Numbered from the stretch's first letter, positions 25,958 through 35,897 are shown. The stretch: DNA of 47,104 nt from Acetobacteraceae bacterium (GCA_025354865.1 JANXMB010000180.1:1-47104); one strand, 5' to 3'. Notes: generated by a model not told the origin, from the sequence alone. Made by a program: numbers and translations.

Positions 25958-27064
25958 ATGCTGATGCTCACTCCCGGCCCCGTAACAACCCGACCCGAGG
26001 TGCGCGCCGCGCTCGGCCATGACATCGCGCCATGGGACAACGACTTCAAAGCCATCTACCTGCGGGTGCTGGATCGGGTCCGCGGCATCGCAGGCGGCAT
26101 CGAAGGCGTTCACACCGCGTTGCCACTGCAAGGCTCCGGGCATTTCGCTATCGAGGCAGCGATCAGAACCTTCGTCGTCCCCGGGGACAAAATTCTGATC
26201 CCCGCGACCGGCCGCTATTCGGAAAGCATGATCCGGCTGGCGCGCGAAGCCGGGCGGGTGCCCGTTATTCTGCCGGTCGCACCGAACGAACCGACCGACC
26301 CCGGCCTTGTCGCGACGGCGCTGGCGGCGGATCCCTCGATTACCCATGTCGGGCAGGTTTATTCCGAAACCGGCAGCGGGGTCATCCACGACGCAGTCGC
26401 GATCGGCGCGGCGGTGCGACGGGCCGGGCGGCGCATGATTCTGGACGCCGTCTCGGCATTCGGCGCCTTGCCGCTGGATCTGTCGCAACAGCCCGAAATC
26501 GATGCGGTCGTCTTCACCTCGAATAAATGTATCGAGGCTCTGCCAGGCCTCGCCTTCGCCGTGTCCCGCATCGATCGGCTGAACGCGTGCAAAGGGCAGG
26601 CGGGGAGCTGGTCGCTCGATCTTGCGGATATTCTCGCCAACAACGGGCGCCCGCGCTTCACCCCGCCCGCCCAGATCGTCGCCGCCTTCGACAAAGCGCT
26701 CGATTTCTTCGATGCCGAGGGCGGGCGGGCCCAGCGGCTGGCCCGTTACACCGCCAACGCGACGACGTTTTACGATGGCATGGTGCGCCTTGGGCTGACC
26801 CCCTGGCTGCAGCGCGCGCATCAAGGTCCCATCATCGTCGTGATCCGCGCACCGAACGATCCTGCGTGGAATCTGCAACAGTTCGTCGATGCGCTAAAAG
26901 CGCGCGATGTTCTGATCAGCAATTTTTTCAATACGCCGACACCCAGCTTCCGCGTCGGTTGTATCGGCGCGATCGGTCCGGACGACATGTCCCGAGCGGT
27001 TGCGGCGATGGACGCGGCACTGAAAGAAATCGGCATAACCCGCCGGGAGGCAGCATGTCCGTAA
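25958..27064 (+). CDS. phnW: 2-aminoethylphosphonate--pyruvate transaminase
   Basis: A class V aminotransferase of 368 residues. The start [19 protein letters not shown] and the segments [20 protein letters not shown], the PLP site [13 protein letters not shown] (Lys190) and [14 protein letters not shown] all fit PhnW. It interconverts 2-aminoethylphosphonate + pyruvate with phosphonoacetaldehyde + alanine, in phosphonate use or synthesis. No phosphonatase (phnX) or PEP mutase gene is nearby. Serine-glyoxylate aminotransferase was considered because of the adjoining fhs, but the sequence is PhnW-like. Met13 of the longest frame, at 25958, is taken as start. The end overlaps fhs by 10 bases. 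Confidence 0.87.
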   Translation: MLMLTPGPVTTRPEVRAALGHDIAPWDNDFKAIYLRVLDRVRGIAGGIEGVHTALPLQGSGHFAIEAAIRTFVVPGDKILIPATGRYSESMIRLAREAGRVPVILPVAPNEPTDPGLVATALAADPSITHVGQVYSETGSGVIHDAVAIGAAVRRAGRRMILDAVSAFGALPLDLSQQPEIDAVVFTSNKCIEALPGLAFAVSRIDRLNACKGQAGSWSLDLADILANNGRPRFTPPAQIVAAFDKALDFFDAEGGRAQRLARYTANATTFYDGMVRLGLTPWLQRAHQGPIIVVIRAPNDPAWNLQQFVDALKARDVLISNFFNTPTPSFRVGCIGAIGPDDMSRAVAAMDAALKEIGITRREAACP

Positions 27065-28731
27065 ACCCAGACCTCGAAATTGCCCGCGCCGCGATATTGC
27101 GACCGATCGGAGAGATCGCGAGCAAAATGAATATTCCCGATACGGCGATCGAGCCGTACGGCAAATACAAGGCCAAAATCGGCCTGGATTTCGTCTCCAG
27201 CCTGGAAGACCGTCCGGACGGCGCGCTGGTCCTGGTGACCGGCATCAACCCGACCCCGGCCGGCGAGGGCAAAACCACCACGACCGTCGGCCTCGGCGAC
27301 GCGCTCAACCGCATCGGCAAGCGCGCGGCAATCTGCTTGCGCGAGCCCTCGCTCGGACCCAGCTTCGGCATGAAGGGCGGCGCGGCGGGCGGCGGTTATG
27401 CGCAGGTCGTGCCGATGGATCAGATCAATCTGCATTTCACCGGCGATTTCCATGCCATCACCTCGGCCAACAATCTGCTGGCTGCGATGATCGACAACCA
27501 TATCTACTGGGGAAATGCCCTCGGCATCGACGAGCGCCGGATTTCCTGGCGCCGCTGCCTGGACATGAATGATCGCGCCCTGCGTTCGATCGTCGGCAGC
27601 CTGGGCGGCGTCGCCAACGGCTTCCCGCGCGAAGACGGGTTCGACATCACCGTCGCGTCCGAGGTCATGGCGGTCTTCTGTCTGGCCCGCAATCTGGAAG
27701 ATTTGCAGGGACGCCTGGGCAAGATGATCGTTGCGCAAACCCGCGACGGCAAGAACATCACCGCCCGCGACATCAAGGCCGACGGCGCCATGTCGGTGCT
27801 GTTGAAAGACGCGCTGGCGCCCAATCTGGTGCAAACGCTGGAGGGTTCGCCGGCCTTCGTGCACGGTGGCCCCTTCGCCAATATCGCGCATGGTTGCAAC
27901 TCGGTCATGGCGACTCGACTGGGGCTGAAACTATCCGATGTCGTGGTGACCGAAGCCGGCTTCGGCGCCGATCTGGGCGGCGAGAAATTCCTCGACATCA
28001 AATGCCGTCAGGCGGGGCTGAAGCCGTCCTGTGCGGTCATTGTTGCGACAGTCCGAGCGCTGAAGATGCATGGCGGCGTGGCGCGGAATGCGCTGGGTCC
28101 GGAGAATGTGGCGGCGGTGACGAAGGGCATCGCCAACCTGTCCCGCCATGTCGAAAACATGCAGAAATTCGGCCTGCCGGTGGTGGTCGCGGTCAATCAT
28201 TTCACCTCCGACACCCCGGCGGAATTCGAAGCGATTCGCGCGGCGATGGCAGCCCAGGGCGTGGAAGCCATTTCCTGCACCCATTGGGCGCATGGCGGCG
28301 CCGGGGCCGAGGCGTTGGCGCATGCGGTGATGAAGCGGATCGACGCCAAGGATGCCGCTTACAAGCCGCTGTATCCGCTGGAAGGCAAGCTGGCCGCCAA
28401 GATCGAGGCGATTGCCAAAGGCATTTACCGAGCGGATGGCATTTCAGTTCCAGACGCCGTCGCGCGCCGGCTGAAGGCCTTCGAAGACGCCGGCTTTGCC
28501 GAGGTCCCGGTGTGCATCGCCAAGACGCAGTACAGCCAGACCTCCGACCCGACGATCATGGGCGCCCCGACCGGGCATACCCTGCCGGTGCGGGAAGTTC
28601 GCCTGTCCGCCGGCGCCGGGTTCGTGGTGGCGGTGTGCGGGGACATCATGACGATGCCCGGACTGCCGCGCGTTCCGGCGGCGGAAACGATCCTGCTGAA
28701 CGCCGAGGGCGAAATCGAAGGCCTGTTCTGA
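27055..28731 (+). CDS. fhs: Formate--tetrahydrofolate ligase
   Basis: 558 residues, the normal length. The ATP-binding motif [19 protein letters not shown] (66 on), [34 protein letters not shown] and the later [10 protein letters not shown] are diagnostic. It makes 10-formyltetrahydrofolate from formate, THF and ATP, feeding purine, fMet and C1 metabolism; folD in the same window would connect it to the 5,10-methylene pool. GGGAGG lies four bases before the ATG. The gene begins 10 bases inside the end of phnW, so it is translationally coupled to an aminotransferase, an unusual pairing. Confidence 0.96.
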   Translation: MSVNPDLEIARAAILRPIGEIASKMNIPDTAIEPYGKYKAKIGLDFVSSLEDRPDGALVLVTGINPTPAGEGKTTTTVGLGDALNRIGKRAAICLREPSLGPSFGMKGGAAGGGYAQVVPMDQINLHFTGDFHAITSANNLLAAMIDNHIYWGNALGIDERRISWRRCLDMNDRALRSIVGSLGGVANGFPREDGFDITVASEVMAVFCLARNLEDLQGRLGKMIVAQTRDGKNITARDIKADGAMSVLLKDALAPNLVQTLEGSPAFVHGGPFANIAHGCNSVMATRLGLKLSDVVVTEAGFGADLGGEKFLDIKCRQAGLKPSCAVIVATVRALKMHGGVARNALGPENVAAVTKGIANLSRHVENMQKFGLPVVVAVNHFTSDTPAEFEAIRAAMAAQGVEAISCTHWAHGGAGAEALAHAVMKRIDAKDAAYKPLYPLEGKLAAKIEAIAKGIYRADGISVPDAVARRLKAFEDAGFAEVPVCIAKTQYSQTSDPTIMGAPTGHTLPVREVRLSAGAGFVVAVCGDIMTMPGLPRVPAAETILLNAEGEIEGLF

Positions 28732-28804
28732 TCGCCACTCCTCCGGGTCGTCGATCCCCTCCGCAGGGATTACCGATCCGGTTGCAGCCCGCAGGCGTCG
28801 CGGT

Positions 28805-29773
28805 CTAATCGCCCGGAAGACTCGCGATGCTGCGCTGAAAATGCCCGAAGCGCAGGCCGATGCGGTGCGGCCGATCCTGGAGGTCGGGCACCTCGGCCGT
28901 CGCGTTCGGGTCGAAACGGATTTCCTTCTGCCCGGCGAGATGCACGATCCCGACTTTCGGGTAGGGGTAGTAGAACTCCACAATGGCGGGAATACTGGGA
29001 TCGACCCGCCATGGCCGGATATAATTGCAGGTCGTCGGCAGCAATTCCACCGGCAGCCCATCCTGGTAAACGGCGAGGCCCATCGCGATCTGATCCGAGG
29101 TGAACGGTTTGCCGCCGTTCTTAAAGATATACGCCTGCCAGCGGCGCAACGCCTCCCAGTGCGGCGAATCGTGCCGTAGCGCGTAGACCCCCGCATTCAG
29201 CAGCGCCCGGGTCCCGAGATCGCGCAGGATCTTCAGCGGCAGCCCGGCGTGCCGGCCATTCTTGAAATTGAACGTGCGTAATTGCGCCAGCCCGCCGATG
29301 CCGCCGAACAGAAAGCGTAGCTCGACCTGCCGTTCCCAATAGCGGCCACCGCCGGGCACGATCGCCAAGGCGCCGTTGTGCTGCGCGGCGCCGAGCATGA
29401 GTTCGACGGCGCGGTAGTCCTGAACCCAGGTGTCGCCATCGAGCCAGAGCAGGGTTTCGAAGCCCGGGAACAGCCGGTCCAGCCATAATTTGCCGAAGTT
29501 CGCGGCCAAAGCTGGGCGTTTGCGCAGCGCGCCAGCGGGGAAGGACGGGTGGTCGGGCACCCGCACCACGAGGGCGCCGGCGCTTTGCAGGGACGCGACC
29601 TGTTCGACAGTCAGCCCGGCGTCGATCACCCCGAAGGCGGGCGGCACGCCGGGTGCGGCGGCCAGCAACGATTGACGCAATTCCTCGATCAGGGGGAAGT
29701 AAACCGAGTCGCCGCCGGTCACGACGATCGCGTCGGAGCTCATGTGCCGAGGGGTCGCGTATGCATGTGCCAT
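28805..29773 (-). CDS. Glycosyltransferase (GT8/GT-A like), 322 aa
   Basis: The central LLWLDGDTWVQDYRAVELML carries a DxD metal-binding motif (Asp-Gly-Asp), and NAGVYALRHDSP, SDQIAMGLAVY and the late VGIVHLAGQKEI match the acceptor and nucleotide-sugar regions of GT8-like enzymes. No signal peptide is evident; it would act in the cytoplasm on a glycan or lipid acceptor. Two in-frame starts (29773 and Met11 at 29743) both lack a clear ribosome site; the longer is given. It converges with fhs and is divergent from typA. Acceptor unknown. Confidence 0.78.
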   Translation of the reverse strand: MAHAYATPRHMSSDAIVVTGGDSVYFPLIEELRQSLLAAAPGVPPAFGVIDAGLTVEQVASLQSAGALVVRVPDHPSFPAGALRKRPALAANFGKLWLDRLFPGFETLLWLDGDTWVQDYRAVELMLGAAQHNGALAIVPGGGRYWERQVELRFLFGGIGGLAQLRTFNFKNGRHAGLPLKILRDLGTRALLNAGVYALRHDSPHWEALRRWQAYIFKNGGKPFTSDQIAMGLAVYQDGLPVELLPTTCNYIRPWRVDPSIPAIVEFYYPYPKVGIVHLAGQKEIRFDPNATAEVPDLQDRPHRIGLRFGHFQRSIASLPGD

Positions 29774-29952
29774 GATAAGGGGCGAATTTCGCGCCGGTCC
29801 AGCCCACCCCCGATCCCCATACGAACCGACCCGATCGGATGAATTTACGACGAAACATGGCTGTTCCGCGCGGTTGAGACACGATTAACACTCGCTTCCC
29901 GGCGCTGTTCCCCCTATGTGTGCGCCGCAACATCCCCGGCAGCCAGGCCCAC

Positions 29953-31782
29953 ATGCAAATTCGTAACGTCGCCATCATCGCTCACGTCGATCATGGCAAG
30001 ACCACTCTTGTCGATAAACTCCTCAGCCAGTCCGGCTCGTTCCGCGAACATCAGCATGTCGCCGAGCGCGCGATGGATCGCAACGACCTGGAAAAGGAAC
30101 GCGGGATTACCATCCTGGCGAAGTGCACGTCGGTGGTCTGGAAAGACGTTCGCATCAACATCGTCGATACCCCTGGTCACGCCGACTTCGGTGGCGAGGT
30201 CGAACGCATCCTGGGTATGGTGGACGGCGCTATCGTGTTGGTCGACGCTGCCGAAGGCGTTTTGCCGCAGACCAAATTCGTGGTCGGCAAGGCCCTGGCG
30301 CGCGGCATTCACCCGATCGTCGTCGTCAACAAAATCGATCGTCAGGACGCGCGCGCCGACGAAGTGCATGAAGAAGTGTTCGATCTGTTTGCCGCGCTGG
30401 GCGCCGACGACAGCCAGCTCGATTTCCCGATGCTCTATGCGTCCGGTCGCCAAGGCTGGGCGGACAAGGAAATCGACGGGCCGCGCAAGGATCTGTCGGC
30501 GATGTTCGACATGATCGTCAGCCACGTCCCGCCGCCGACGGTCGACGACGACGCCCCCTTCGCCATGGTGGCCAGCATCCTCGAATACGACAATTTCCTC
30601 GGTCGCGTGCTGACCGGGCGCATCGAACAAGGGCGTGCCAAGGTCAACATGCCGGTGAAGGTGCTGCGCCAGGATGGCAGCGTCGTCGAAACCGGCCGCC
30701 TGACCAAGCTGCTTTCGTTCCGTGGCCTGGATCGGGTGACGATCGACGAAGCGCAAGCCGGCGACATCATCGCCGTCGCCGGCCTGTCGGACAGCACCAT
30801 TCCCGACACCATCGGCTCCCCCGAACTGGCAGCGCCGCTCAAGGCCATCCCGGTCGATCCGCCGACCCTGTCGATGACCTTCCGCATCAACGACAGCCCG
30901 CTGGCCGGGCGCGAGGGCAAGAAAGTCACCTCCCGCCAGATCCGCGAACGTCTGTTCCGCGAAGCCGAGGGCAACGTCGCGATCAAAGTCACCGATTCGG
31001 CAACCGACACCGACTCCTTCGAAGTGGCCGGACGCGGCGAATTGCAGTTGGGCGTGCTGATCGAGCAAATGCGCCGCGAAGGCTTCGAACTCGCCATCGG
31101 TCGCCCCCGCGTCCTTACCCGGGAAAATCCGGAAACCGGTGCTCGGGAAGAACCCTACGAAGAAGTCCTGTGCGACGTCGATGAACCGTATTCCGGCGTC
31201 GTGGTGGAAAAAATGAGCCGCCGTAAGGGGGAGATGACCGACCTCCGCCCGTCCGGTGGCGGCAAGGTCCGCCTGACCTTCAACATCCCCAGCCGCGGGC
31301 TGATCGGCTATCACGGCGAATTCCTGACCGATACGCGCGGCACCGGCATCATGAACCGGTTGTTCGCGGGTTACGGCCCATGGAAAGGCATGATGGAAGG
31401 CCGTCGCAATGGCTCGTTGATCTCGACCGAAGGCGGCGAAACCGTTCACTATGCCCTGTTCTACATCCAGGAACGCGGCACCCTGTTCGTCAGCCCCGGC
31501 GAGAAAATCTATCAGGGCATGATCCTGGGCGAGCACAGCCGCGGTTCCGACCTGGAAGTGAACCCGATCAAAGAAAAGAAGCTTACCAACGTCCGCGCTT
31601 CCGGCAAAGACGATGCGATGCTGTTGATCCCGCCGCGCAAGATCAACCTGGAACAGGCGATCGCCTACGTCGAGGACGACGAGCTGGTGGAAGTTACCCC
31701 GGCCGCCGTGCGCATCCGCAAGAGGTTCCTCGATCCGAACGAGCGGAAGCGTCACGAGAAGCGGACGCAAGACGCAGCCTGA
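29953..31782 (+). CDS. typA: Translational GTPase TypA/BipA
   Basis: 609 residues. GTPase motifs: AHVDHGKTT (10-18), the switch I threonine in [18 protein letters not shown] and [11 protein letters not shown]-like domains II, III and V follow, and the TypA-specific C-terminus includes [20 protein letters not shown]. It binds the ribosome like EF-G and assists 50S assembly and stress adaptation. The ATG at 29953 gives the usual N-terminus [16 protein letters not shown]; an ATG-less extension from 29920 exists. The gene ends 11 bases before a strong GC-rich hairpin. Confidence 0.96.
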   Translation: MQIRNVAIIAHVDHGKTTLVDKLLSQSGSFREHQHVAERAMDRNDLEKERGITILAKCTSVVWKDVRINIVDTPGHADFGGEVERILGMVDGAIVLVDAAEGVLPQTKFVVGKALARGIHPIVVVNKIDRQDARADEVHEEVFDLFAALGADDSQLDFPMLYASGRQGWADKEIDGPRKDLSAMFDMIVSHVPPPTVDDDAPFAMVASILEYDNFLGRVLTGRIEQGRAKVNMPVKVLRQDGSVVETGRLTKLLSFRGLDRVTIDEAQAGDIIAVAGLSDSTIPDTIGSPELAAPLKAIPVDPPTLSMTFRINDSPLAGREGKKVTSRQIRERLFREAEGNVAIKVTDSATDTDSFEVAGRGELQLGVLIEQMRREGFELAIGRPRVLTRENPETGAREEPYEEVLCDVDEPYSGVVVEKMSRRKGEMTDLRPSGGGKVRLTFNIPSRGLIGYHGEFLTDTRGTGIMNRLFAGYGPWKGMMEGRRNGSLISTEGGETVHYALFYIQERGTLFVSPGEKIYQGMILGEHSRGSDLEVNPIKEKKLTNVRASGKDDAMLLIPPRKINLEQAIAYVEDDELVEVTPAAVRIRKRFLDPNERKRHEKRTQDAA

Positions 31783-31793
31783 CGCATAGAAAC

Positions 31794-31822
31794 CGGGGCC
31801 GGGGAGACAATCCCCGGCCCCG
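31794..31822. terminator. Bidirectional GC-rich terminator after typA
   Basis: An 11-base stem, CGGGGCCGGGG (31794-31804) with CCCCGGCCCCG (31812-31822), with a 7-base loop, between the typA stop and the stop of the convergent Rieske gene. A mixed T-rich stretch (TTCCATTTCTAT) follows on the plus strand, making it a credible terminator for typA and perhaps for both genes. Confidence 0.8.
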
Positions 31823-31875
31823 TTCCATTTCTATCCTACGGCCGACATAGCGTTCGAACCGAGCATCAGCCGCGA

Positions 31876-32226
31876 TTACAGACCGGCGTTGGCGGCGACG
31901 CAGATGGTGCCGTCCCGCAACTCGAACGGTACTTTTTCCAGGAAATCGCCCTTGCAGGGTCCGGAAATGCACTTGCCGTCCGCGACCTCGAACTCCGCGC
32001 CATGCGTCGCACAGATGATGAACCGCTTGTCCAGCGACATGAATTTGTTCGGCATCCAATCCAACGGCGTGCCGATATGCGGGCAGGAATTCAGGTAGAC
32101 GATCACCGTCTCGCCCTGCCGCACCGCCATCAGGCCGGTGAAGCCCCCAGGGGCGGGCGGAAACCCGAGCGCATCGCCGTCCGGAATGTCCTGCGGCCGG
32201 CACAAGTCGCGCAGATCGTCGCCCAT
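31876..32226 (-). CDS. Rieske [2Fe-2S] ferredoxin-like protein
   Basis: 116 residues forming one Rieske domain: Cys48-Pro-His50 and Cys72-Ala-Thr-His75, the 2Cys-2His cluster ligands, in YLNSCPHIGTPLDW and FIICATHGAEFE, followed by CISGPCKGDFL. It would carry electrons for an oxygenase or other enzyme. The start codon at 32226 shares a base with the EVE stop (TGATG), so the two are translated together. No oxygenase gene is adjacent, so its partner is unknown. Confidence 0.88.
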   Translation of the reverse strand: MGDDLRDLCRPQDIPDGDALGFPPAPGGFTGLMAVRQGETVIVYLNSCPHIGTPLDWMPNKFMSLDKRFIICATHGAEFEVADGKCISGPCKGDFLEKVPFELRDGTICVAANAGL

Positions 32227-32642
32227 CAAAGTTCGCATGCGCCCATCCGGCAGAGCCGGTCCCAGTGTTCGGGTGAAATTGCCATGACCGAGAGCCGCGA
32301 CTGGCGCACCAGCGCAACCTCGGCCAACGAAGGGTCGGCCTTGATCTCGGCCAAAGTGACCGGCTTCGGAACGGGGGCAACCGCCCGCATATCCACGCAC
32401 ACCCAATCGCCGGATTCAGCCGTCGGATCCGGGTATGCCTCTTTCGCCACCTCGACGATTCCGACGATCTCCTTGCCGACATTGGAATGGTAGAAGAACG
32501 CCAGATCGCCCTGCTTCATGGCCTTCATGTTGTTTTTGGCCATGTGATTGCGCACACCGGTCCAAGGCTCGACACCGTTCGCCACCTGCTGGTCCCAGGA
32601 GAATGCGTCGGGTTCGGATTTCACCAACCAGTATTGTGCCAT
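32226..32642 (-). CDS. EVE domain (PUA-like) protein
   Basis: 138 residues beginning MAQYWLVKSEPDAFSWDQ, with GVRNHMAKNNMKAMKQGDLAFFYHSN and AYPDPTAESGDWVCVD. This is the compact EVE fold of the ASCH-PUA superfamily, thought to read modified bases in RNA or DNA. Family members occur both as housekeeping proteins in proteobacteria (thymocyte nuclear protein 1 type) and in defence contexts; this one looks like the housekeeping type. The start at 32642 has GGAAA upstream. Coupled to the Rieske gene and divergent from ccmC with 89 bases between. Confidence 0.9.
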   Translation of the reverse strand: MAQYWLVKSEPDAFSWDQQVANGVEPWTGVRNHMAKNNMKAMKQGDLAFFYHSNVGKEIVGIVEVAKEAYPDPTAESGDWVCVDMRAVAPVPKPVTLAEIKADPSLAEVALVRQSRLSVMAISPEHWDRLCRMGACEL

Positions 32643-32731
32643 GCGGGGGTTTCCGGATCGGGGGCTTCCACCCACATACCCGCAATGGGCCTACGCTTCA
32701 AACCGCAGGCCGTATCGGATACAACACCGTC

Positions 32732-33487
32732 GTGAGTTCCTCCCCCAACCGGTCCCTGCACCGCTTTGCCAATCCCGGCCAGTTTCTGCGCCTGTCGGGT
32801 GCGGTCCTGCCATATCTCGCGATCGGCGCCGCGCTGCTCACGGCGCTCGGCCTTGGCTGGGGATTGTTCGTCTCCCCGGCCGACTACCAGCAAGGCGATG
32901 CGGTTCGCATCATGTATGTGCATGTCCCCGCCGCGTGGTTGGCCACGGGGGGATATACCGGGCTCGCCGTCTGCTCCGCGATGTCGTTGATCTGGCGCCA
33001 CCCGCTGGCCGACCTGGCCGCCGCCGAGATCGGACCCGTCGGCGCCGGATTCACCGCGTTATGCCTTGCCACCGGCAGCCTTTGGGGCAAGCCGATGTGG
33101 GGGGCCTGGTGGGTATGGGACGCGCGGCTCACCTCGGTCCTGGTCTTGTTCTTCCTCTACATCGGCCATGTCGCGCTGGTGCGCGCCTTCGACGATCCCA
33201 CGCGGGGATATCGCGCCGGCGCCATCCTGGCCCTGGTCGGGGTGGTCAATCTCCCGATCGTAAAATTCAGTGTCGATTGGTGGAACACGCTGCACCAGCC
33301 GGCATCGATCAAGCTGACAGGCGCGCCGACCATGGCGCCGGAGATGCTTTGGCCGCTGGCGATCGCGGCGCTGGGCTATACGCTGTGTTTTGCCACGATC
33401 GTCACGATGCGCACCCGCGCCGCGGTGATGGAGCGGCGCATTCGGGGGCTGCTGATGGCCCGCGCGGCCTCGGATCCCGGCGCATGA
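32732..33487 (+). CDS. ccmC: Heme exporter/chaperone-loading protein CcmC
   Basis: 251 residues with six membrane helices and the periplasmic tryptophan-rich motif WGKPMWGAWWVWDARLTS that binds heme, plus the two conserved His-containing loops (MYVHVPAAW near 70-80 and NTLHQPAS). CcmC attaches heme to CcmE during cytochrome c maturation at the inner membrane. The GTG at 32732 is the only start that keeps a sensible length; its ribosome site is weak. ccmA and ccmB, normally upstream, are absent here. Its stop overlaps the ccmD start (ATGA). Confidence 0.94.
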   Translation: MSSSPNRSLHRFANPGQFLRLSGAVLPYLAIGAALLTALGLGWGLFVSPADYQQGDAVRIMYVHVPAAWLATGGYTGLAVCSAMSLIWRHPLADLAAAEIGPVGAGFTALCLATGSLWGKPMWGAWWVWDARLTSVLVLFFLYIGHVALVRAFDDPTRGYRAGAILALVGVVNLPIVKFSVDWWNTLHQPASIKLTGAPTMAPEMLWPLAIAALGYTLCFATIVTMRTRAAVMERRIRGLLMARAASDPGA

Positions 33488-33624
33488 CGCATCTCGCATT
33501 CGTCGCTGTCGCCTATGCACTCGGGGTCGGCGTCCCACTCGCTTTCGCACTGACCGCGTGGCAACGCGCGGCCGCCGCGCGCCGCAAGCTGGCCGCCATC
33601 GACCCGAGGGGCCAACGCCCGTGA
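33484..33624 (+). CDS. ccmD: Heme exporter protein CcmD
   Basis: 46 residues: one membrane helix (LAFVAVAYALGVGVPLAFALTAW) followed by a basic cytoplasmic tail (RAAAARRKLAAIDPRGQR). This is exactly the layout of CcmD, which helps release holo-CcmE from the CcmABC complex. Position between ccmC and ccmE, with ATGA and GTGA overlaps at the two ends, makes the assignment firm despite the small size. Confidence 0.9.
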   Translation: MTHLAFVAVAYALGVGVPLAFALTAWQRAAAARRKLAAIDPRGQRP

Positions 33625-34088
33625 CCCGCAAGCGCCGCCGTCTTTACGTCTTGCTGGCCTGCGCCATCGGCCTCGGCTCTGCCACCGCGCTGACGTTGAC
33701 GGCGTTCAGCGACAACCTGGTCTTCTTCGTCTCCCCGTCCGACATTGCAACCAAAGGTGCCAGCGGTCGCACGGTGCGCCTCGGCGGTTTGGTGGAACAA
33801 GGCAGCGTGCAGCGGGGCAATGGCGGCGCCACATTCAAGGTCACCGACGGCGCCAGCAGCGTGACGGTACGCTACGCCGGCATTCTGCCCGATCTCTTTC
33901 GGGAGGGTCAGGGCGTAGTGACCCTTGGCACCCTGCAATCCGACGGCAGCTTGAAAGCGTCCGAAGTGCTTGCGAAGCACGACGAGACCTATATGCCCAA
34001 GGAAGTCGCCGAGGCCTTGAAGAAATCCGGCCAATGGAAACCCGATTCCGGCCCACCCCCGCCGTCCTCCACCTGGAACAAGCGATGA
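33621..34088 (+). CDS. ccmE: Cytochrome c-type biogenesis heme chaperone CcmE
   Basis: 155 residues: basic N-terminus, one membrane anchor (8-29) and a periplasmic beta-barrel domain. The heme-binding motif is LAKHDETYMP, with His120 the covalent attachment site and Tyr124 the axial ligand. It receives heme from CcmC and passes it to CcmF for cytochrome c. The C-terminal tail is Pro-rich (PDSGPPPPSS). GTG start at 33621 overlaps the ccmD stop; its stop overlaps the next start. Confidence 0.95.
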   Translation: MTRKRRRLYVLLACAIGLGSATALTLTAFSDNLVFFVSPSDIATKGASGRTVRLGGLVEQGSVQRGNGGATFKVTDGASSVTVRYAGILPDLFREGQGVVTLGTLQSDGSLKASEVLAKHDETYMPKEVAEALKKSGQWKPDSGPPPPSSTWNKR

Positions 34089-34228
34089 CCGAGCAAACGC
34101 CCGAACCGAAAGAAGCCCCGAAGCCGGCGGTGCAAAAGCCGCTGCCAAAGGAAATCGGCGGCGCCAAAGGCCCCGAACCGACCCGCTACGGCGATTGGGA
34201 ACACAAAGGTCGCTGCACCGATTTTTAG
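34085..34228 (+). CDS. DUF1674 / succinate dehydrogenase assembly factor 4 homologue
   Basis: 47 residues ending GGAKGPEPTRYGDWEHKG, RCTDF. The terminal 'GPEPTRYGDWE-KG-CxDF' block defines the DUF1674/SdhAF4 family; the mitochondrial members protect flavinylated SdhA during complex II assembly. The N-terminal half is Pro/Lys/Glu-rich and probably disordered. The ATG overlaps the ccmE stop (ATGA), so it is the last gene of the ccmCDE transcript. It converges with folD. Confidence 0.88.
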   Translation: MTEQTPEPKEAPKPAVQKPLPKEIGGAKGPEPTRYGDWEHKGRCTDF

Positions 34229-34260
34229 GGCGCGACCAAACAATGAGCCAGAGCGCCCGC

Positions 34261-35112
34261 CTATAGAACGGCTTGGCGCCGACGGATCGCCGCTTCCAGG
34301 GTATTTTCAAGCAGACAGGCAATCGTCATCGGACCGACGCCACCCGGCACCGGGGTAATCGCGCCCGCTCGGTCGAGGCATTCGGCATAAGCCACATCGC
34401 CAACCAACCGCCCGTCCGGCAGGCGATTGATGCCGACGTCGATGACCGTGGCGCCCGCGCCGATCCAGTCTGCCTTCACCATCTCCGGCCGCCCGGTCGC
34501 GGCGATCAGGACATCGGCCCGCCGACATTCGGCCGGTAAATCTCGGGTGCGGGAGTGCGCGATGGTAACCGTCGCGTCGGCCGCCAAAAGCAACGCCGCC
34601 ATCGGGCGCCCGACGATGGACGACCGGCCCAGCACCAAGGCTCTGGCGCCAGAAAGCACGACGCCGGCGTGTTGCAACAACTTCATCACACCCGCCGGGG
34701 TGCACGGCACCAGCCCCGGCCGCCCCATCGCCAGGGCGGCGACATTCGCGGGATGAAAGCCATCGACGTCCTTCGCCGGGTCGATCGCCTGGATCACCGC
34801 CTCGGCGTCGATATGCGCCGGCAGCGGGAGTTGCACCAGAATGCCATCGGTTTCGGGATCGGCATTCAACCGCGCTATCTCGTCCAGCAACGCCGATTGG
34901 GGCGTATCCGCCGCCATGCGGACCGTGCGAGCCAGAATCCCCGCATCCTTTGCCGCTCGGTCTTTGCTGCGGACATAGACAGCACTGGCCGGGTCGTCCC
35001 CGACCAGGACGACCGTCAGGCCCGGCACGAAAGGCAGCATCGCAATCCGAGCGGCAACCACCGCCCGCAGGTCTGCCGCGACGGCTTTGCCATCGACGAT
35101 CCGAGCGGTCAT
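34261..35112 (-). CDS. folD: Bifunctional methylenetetrahydrofolate dehydrogenase/cyclohydrolase FolD
   Basis: 283 residues. [17 protein letters not shown] contains the Tyr and Lys of the active site (Tyr46/Lys50 region), [14 protein letters not shown] and [10 protein letters not shown] bind the folate, and [17 protein letters not shown] is the NADP site; [14 protein letters not shown] closes the C-terminus. It interconverts 5,10-methylene-THF and 10-formyl-THF, complementing fhs at 27 kb. The start overlaps the DUF167 stop by four bases, giving a YggT-DUF167-folD operon. Confidence 0.96.
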   Translation of the reverse strand: MTARIVDGKAVAADLRAVVAARIAMLPFVPGLTVVLVGDDPASAVYVRSKDRAAKDAGILARTVRMAADTPQSALLDEIARLNADPETDGILVQLPLPAHIDAEAVIQAIDPAKDVDGFHPANVAALAMGRPGLVPCTPAGVMKLLQHAGVVLSGARALVLGRSSIVGRPMAALLLAADATVTIAHSRTRDLPAECRRADVLIAATGRPEMVKADWIGAGATVIDVGINRLPDGRLVGDVAYAECLDRAGAITPVPGGVGPMTIACLLENTLEAAIRRRQAVL

Positions 35113-35429
35113 AGCGCCACGATCTTTGCGGCCAGAATTTCGGGATCGCCTGCCACGTGGATGACCTTCTCTCGGTTGGAGGCGCCGATTACGACGGTCA
35201 CGGCGCCGGAGGAAACCCCGAAAGCGCGCGCCAGGATCGCACAGGCGGCTTTATTGGCTTTTCCGTCCTCGGCCGCTTCGCTAACACCGACACGTAGCCG
35301 GGGTCCGTCGGCGGATTGCATCGTGCCTTGCACACCGGCCCGCCGCGCTTTGGGCTGCACCTTCACCGCGATCGAAATGCCGTCGGGAACGGGACGCCAG
35401 ACCGGGATCAGACGATCAGGCTCAGCCAT
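35109..35429 (-). CDS. DUF167 (YggU-like) protein
   Basis: 106 residues with the family core [40 protein letters not shown] and [18 protein letters not shown]. The basic and 'DGKAN' motifs identify DUF167; function is unknown, though members are broadly conserved next to yggT. The gene overlaps the 3' end of yggT by 22 bases and folD by four. Confidence 0.9.
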   Translation of the reverse strand: MAEPDRLIPVWRPVPDGISIAVKVQPKARRAGVQGTMQSADGPRLRVGVSEAAEDGKANKAACAILARAFGVSSGAVTVVIGASNREKVIHVAGDPEILAAKIVAL

Positions 35430-35728
35430 CGGCCGGTCGCGATCGCCTCGTACAAGCGTTCCAGAATGGGCAGAATCGCGAGCTGGATCAGCGCCAGAAG
35501 GATCATCGGGCTCAGATCGATCGCACCGAAATTCGGCAGCACCCGCCGAATCGGGTTCAGCAACGGTTCCGTTGCTCGGTTCAGGAAATCGCCGATCGAC
35601 CAGACCGTCCGGTTGCGCATATCGAGCACGCCGAACGAACCGAGCAGACTGAAGATCACGGCGCCGATGACGACGTAGGTGTAGATCCTGATGACGAAGA
35701 ACAGCAGGGTGAACGCGATGGTGATCAT
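35408..35728 (-). CDS. YggT family membrane protein
   Basis: 106 residues with two long hydrophobic segments (about 3-30 and 74-92) separated by the conserved TEPLLNPIRRVLPNFGAIDLSPM, which marks the YggT family. Members have been linked to cell-division or osmotic functions, without a settled mechanism. The ATG at 35728 has GGAG eight bases upstream; a GTG two codons earlier would overlap that site. First gene of the folD operon. Confidence 0.9.
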   Translation of the reverse strand: MITIAFTLLFFVIRIYTYVVIGAVIFSLLGSFGVLDMRNRTVWSIGDFLNRATEPLLNPIRRVLPNFGAIDLSPMILLALIQLAILPILERLYEAIATGRWLSLIV

Positions 35729-35818
35729 AGGCACGCTCCGAATGCGAGGGGGAAGCTAGCCTCCGCCACCCCCGGTCGCAACGCCCTTATGCAGGCGAAT
35801 AAAAAGCAGCCGAGGCGC

Positions 35819-35847
35819 TTGACTTCCGAAGGCCGCATGAGCATTGT
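35819..35847 (+). promoter_or_regulatory. Candidate promoter for tRNA-Ala
   Basis: TTGACT (35819-35824), 17 bases, CATTGT (35842-35847). The -35 is near consensus and the spacing ideal. Transcription would start about 35854, some 44 bases before the tRNA. The rest of the 348-base stretch 35729-36076 contains nothing else I can support beyond the tRNA. Confidence 0.45.
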
Positions 35848-35897
35848 CCGCGCCCTACGACGCCCCCAAAGTTCGGGGGTGCCGCTGCGCGCGGGAT

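Noticed and set aside
25958..27064. Serine-glyoxylate aminotransferase of a serine cycle with fhs
   Set aside because: The sequence blocks fit PhnW better, and no other serine-cycle genes are present.
29870..29900. TTAAC near the typA promoter as a CtrA site
   Set aside because: Only one TTAA half-site; the second half does not match.
29914..31770. 618-residue minus-strand frame
   Set aside because: Shadow of typA, again with abnormal Asp/His/Gly-rich composition.
32226..32642. EVE protein as part of a defence system
   Set aside because: Neighbours are a Rieske protein and ccm genes; no restriction or nuclease partner is nearby.
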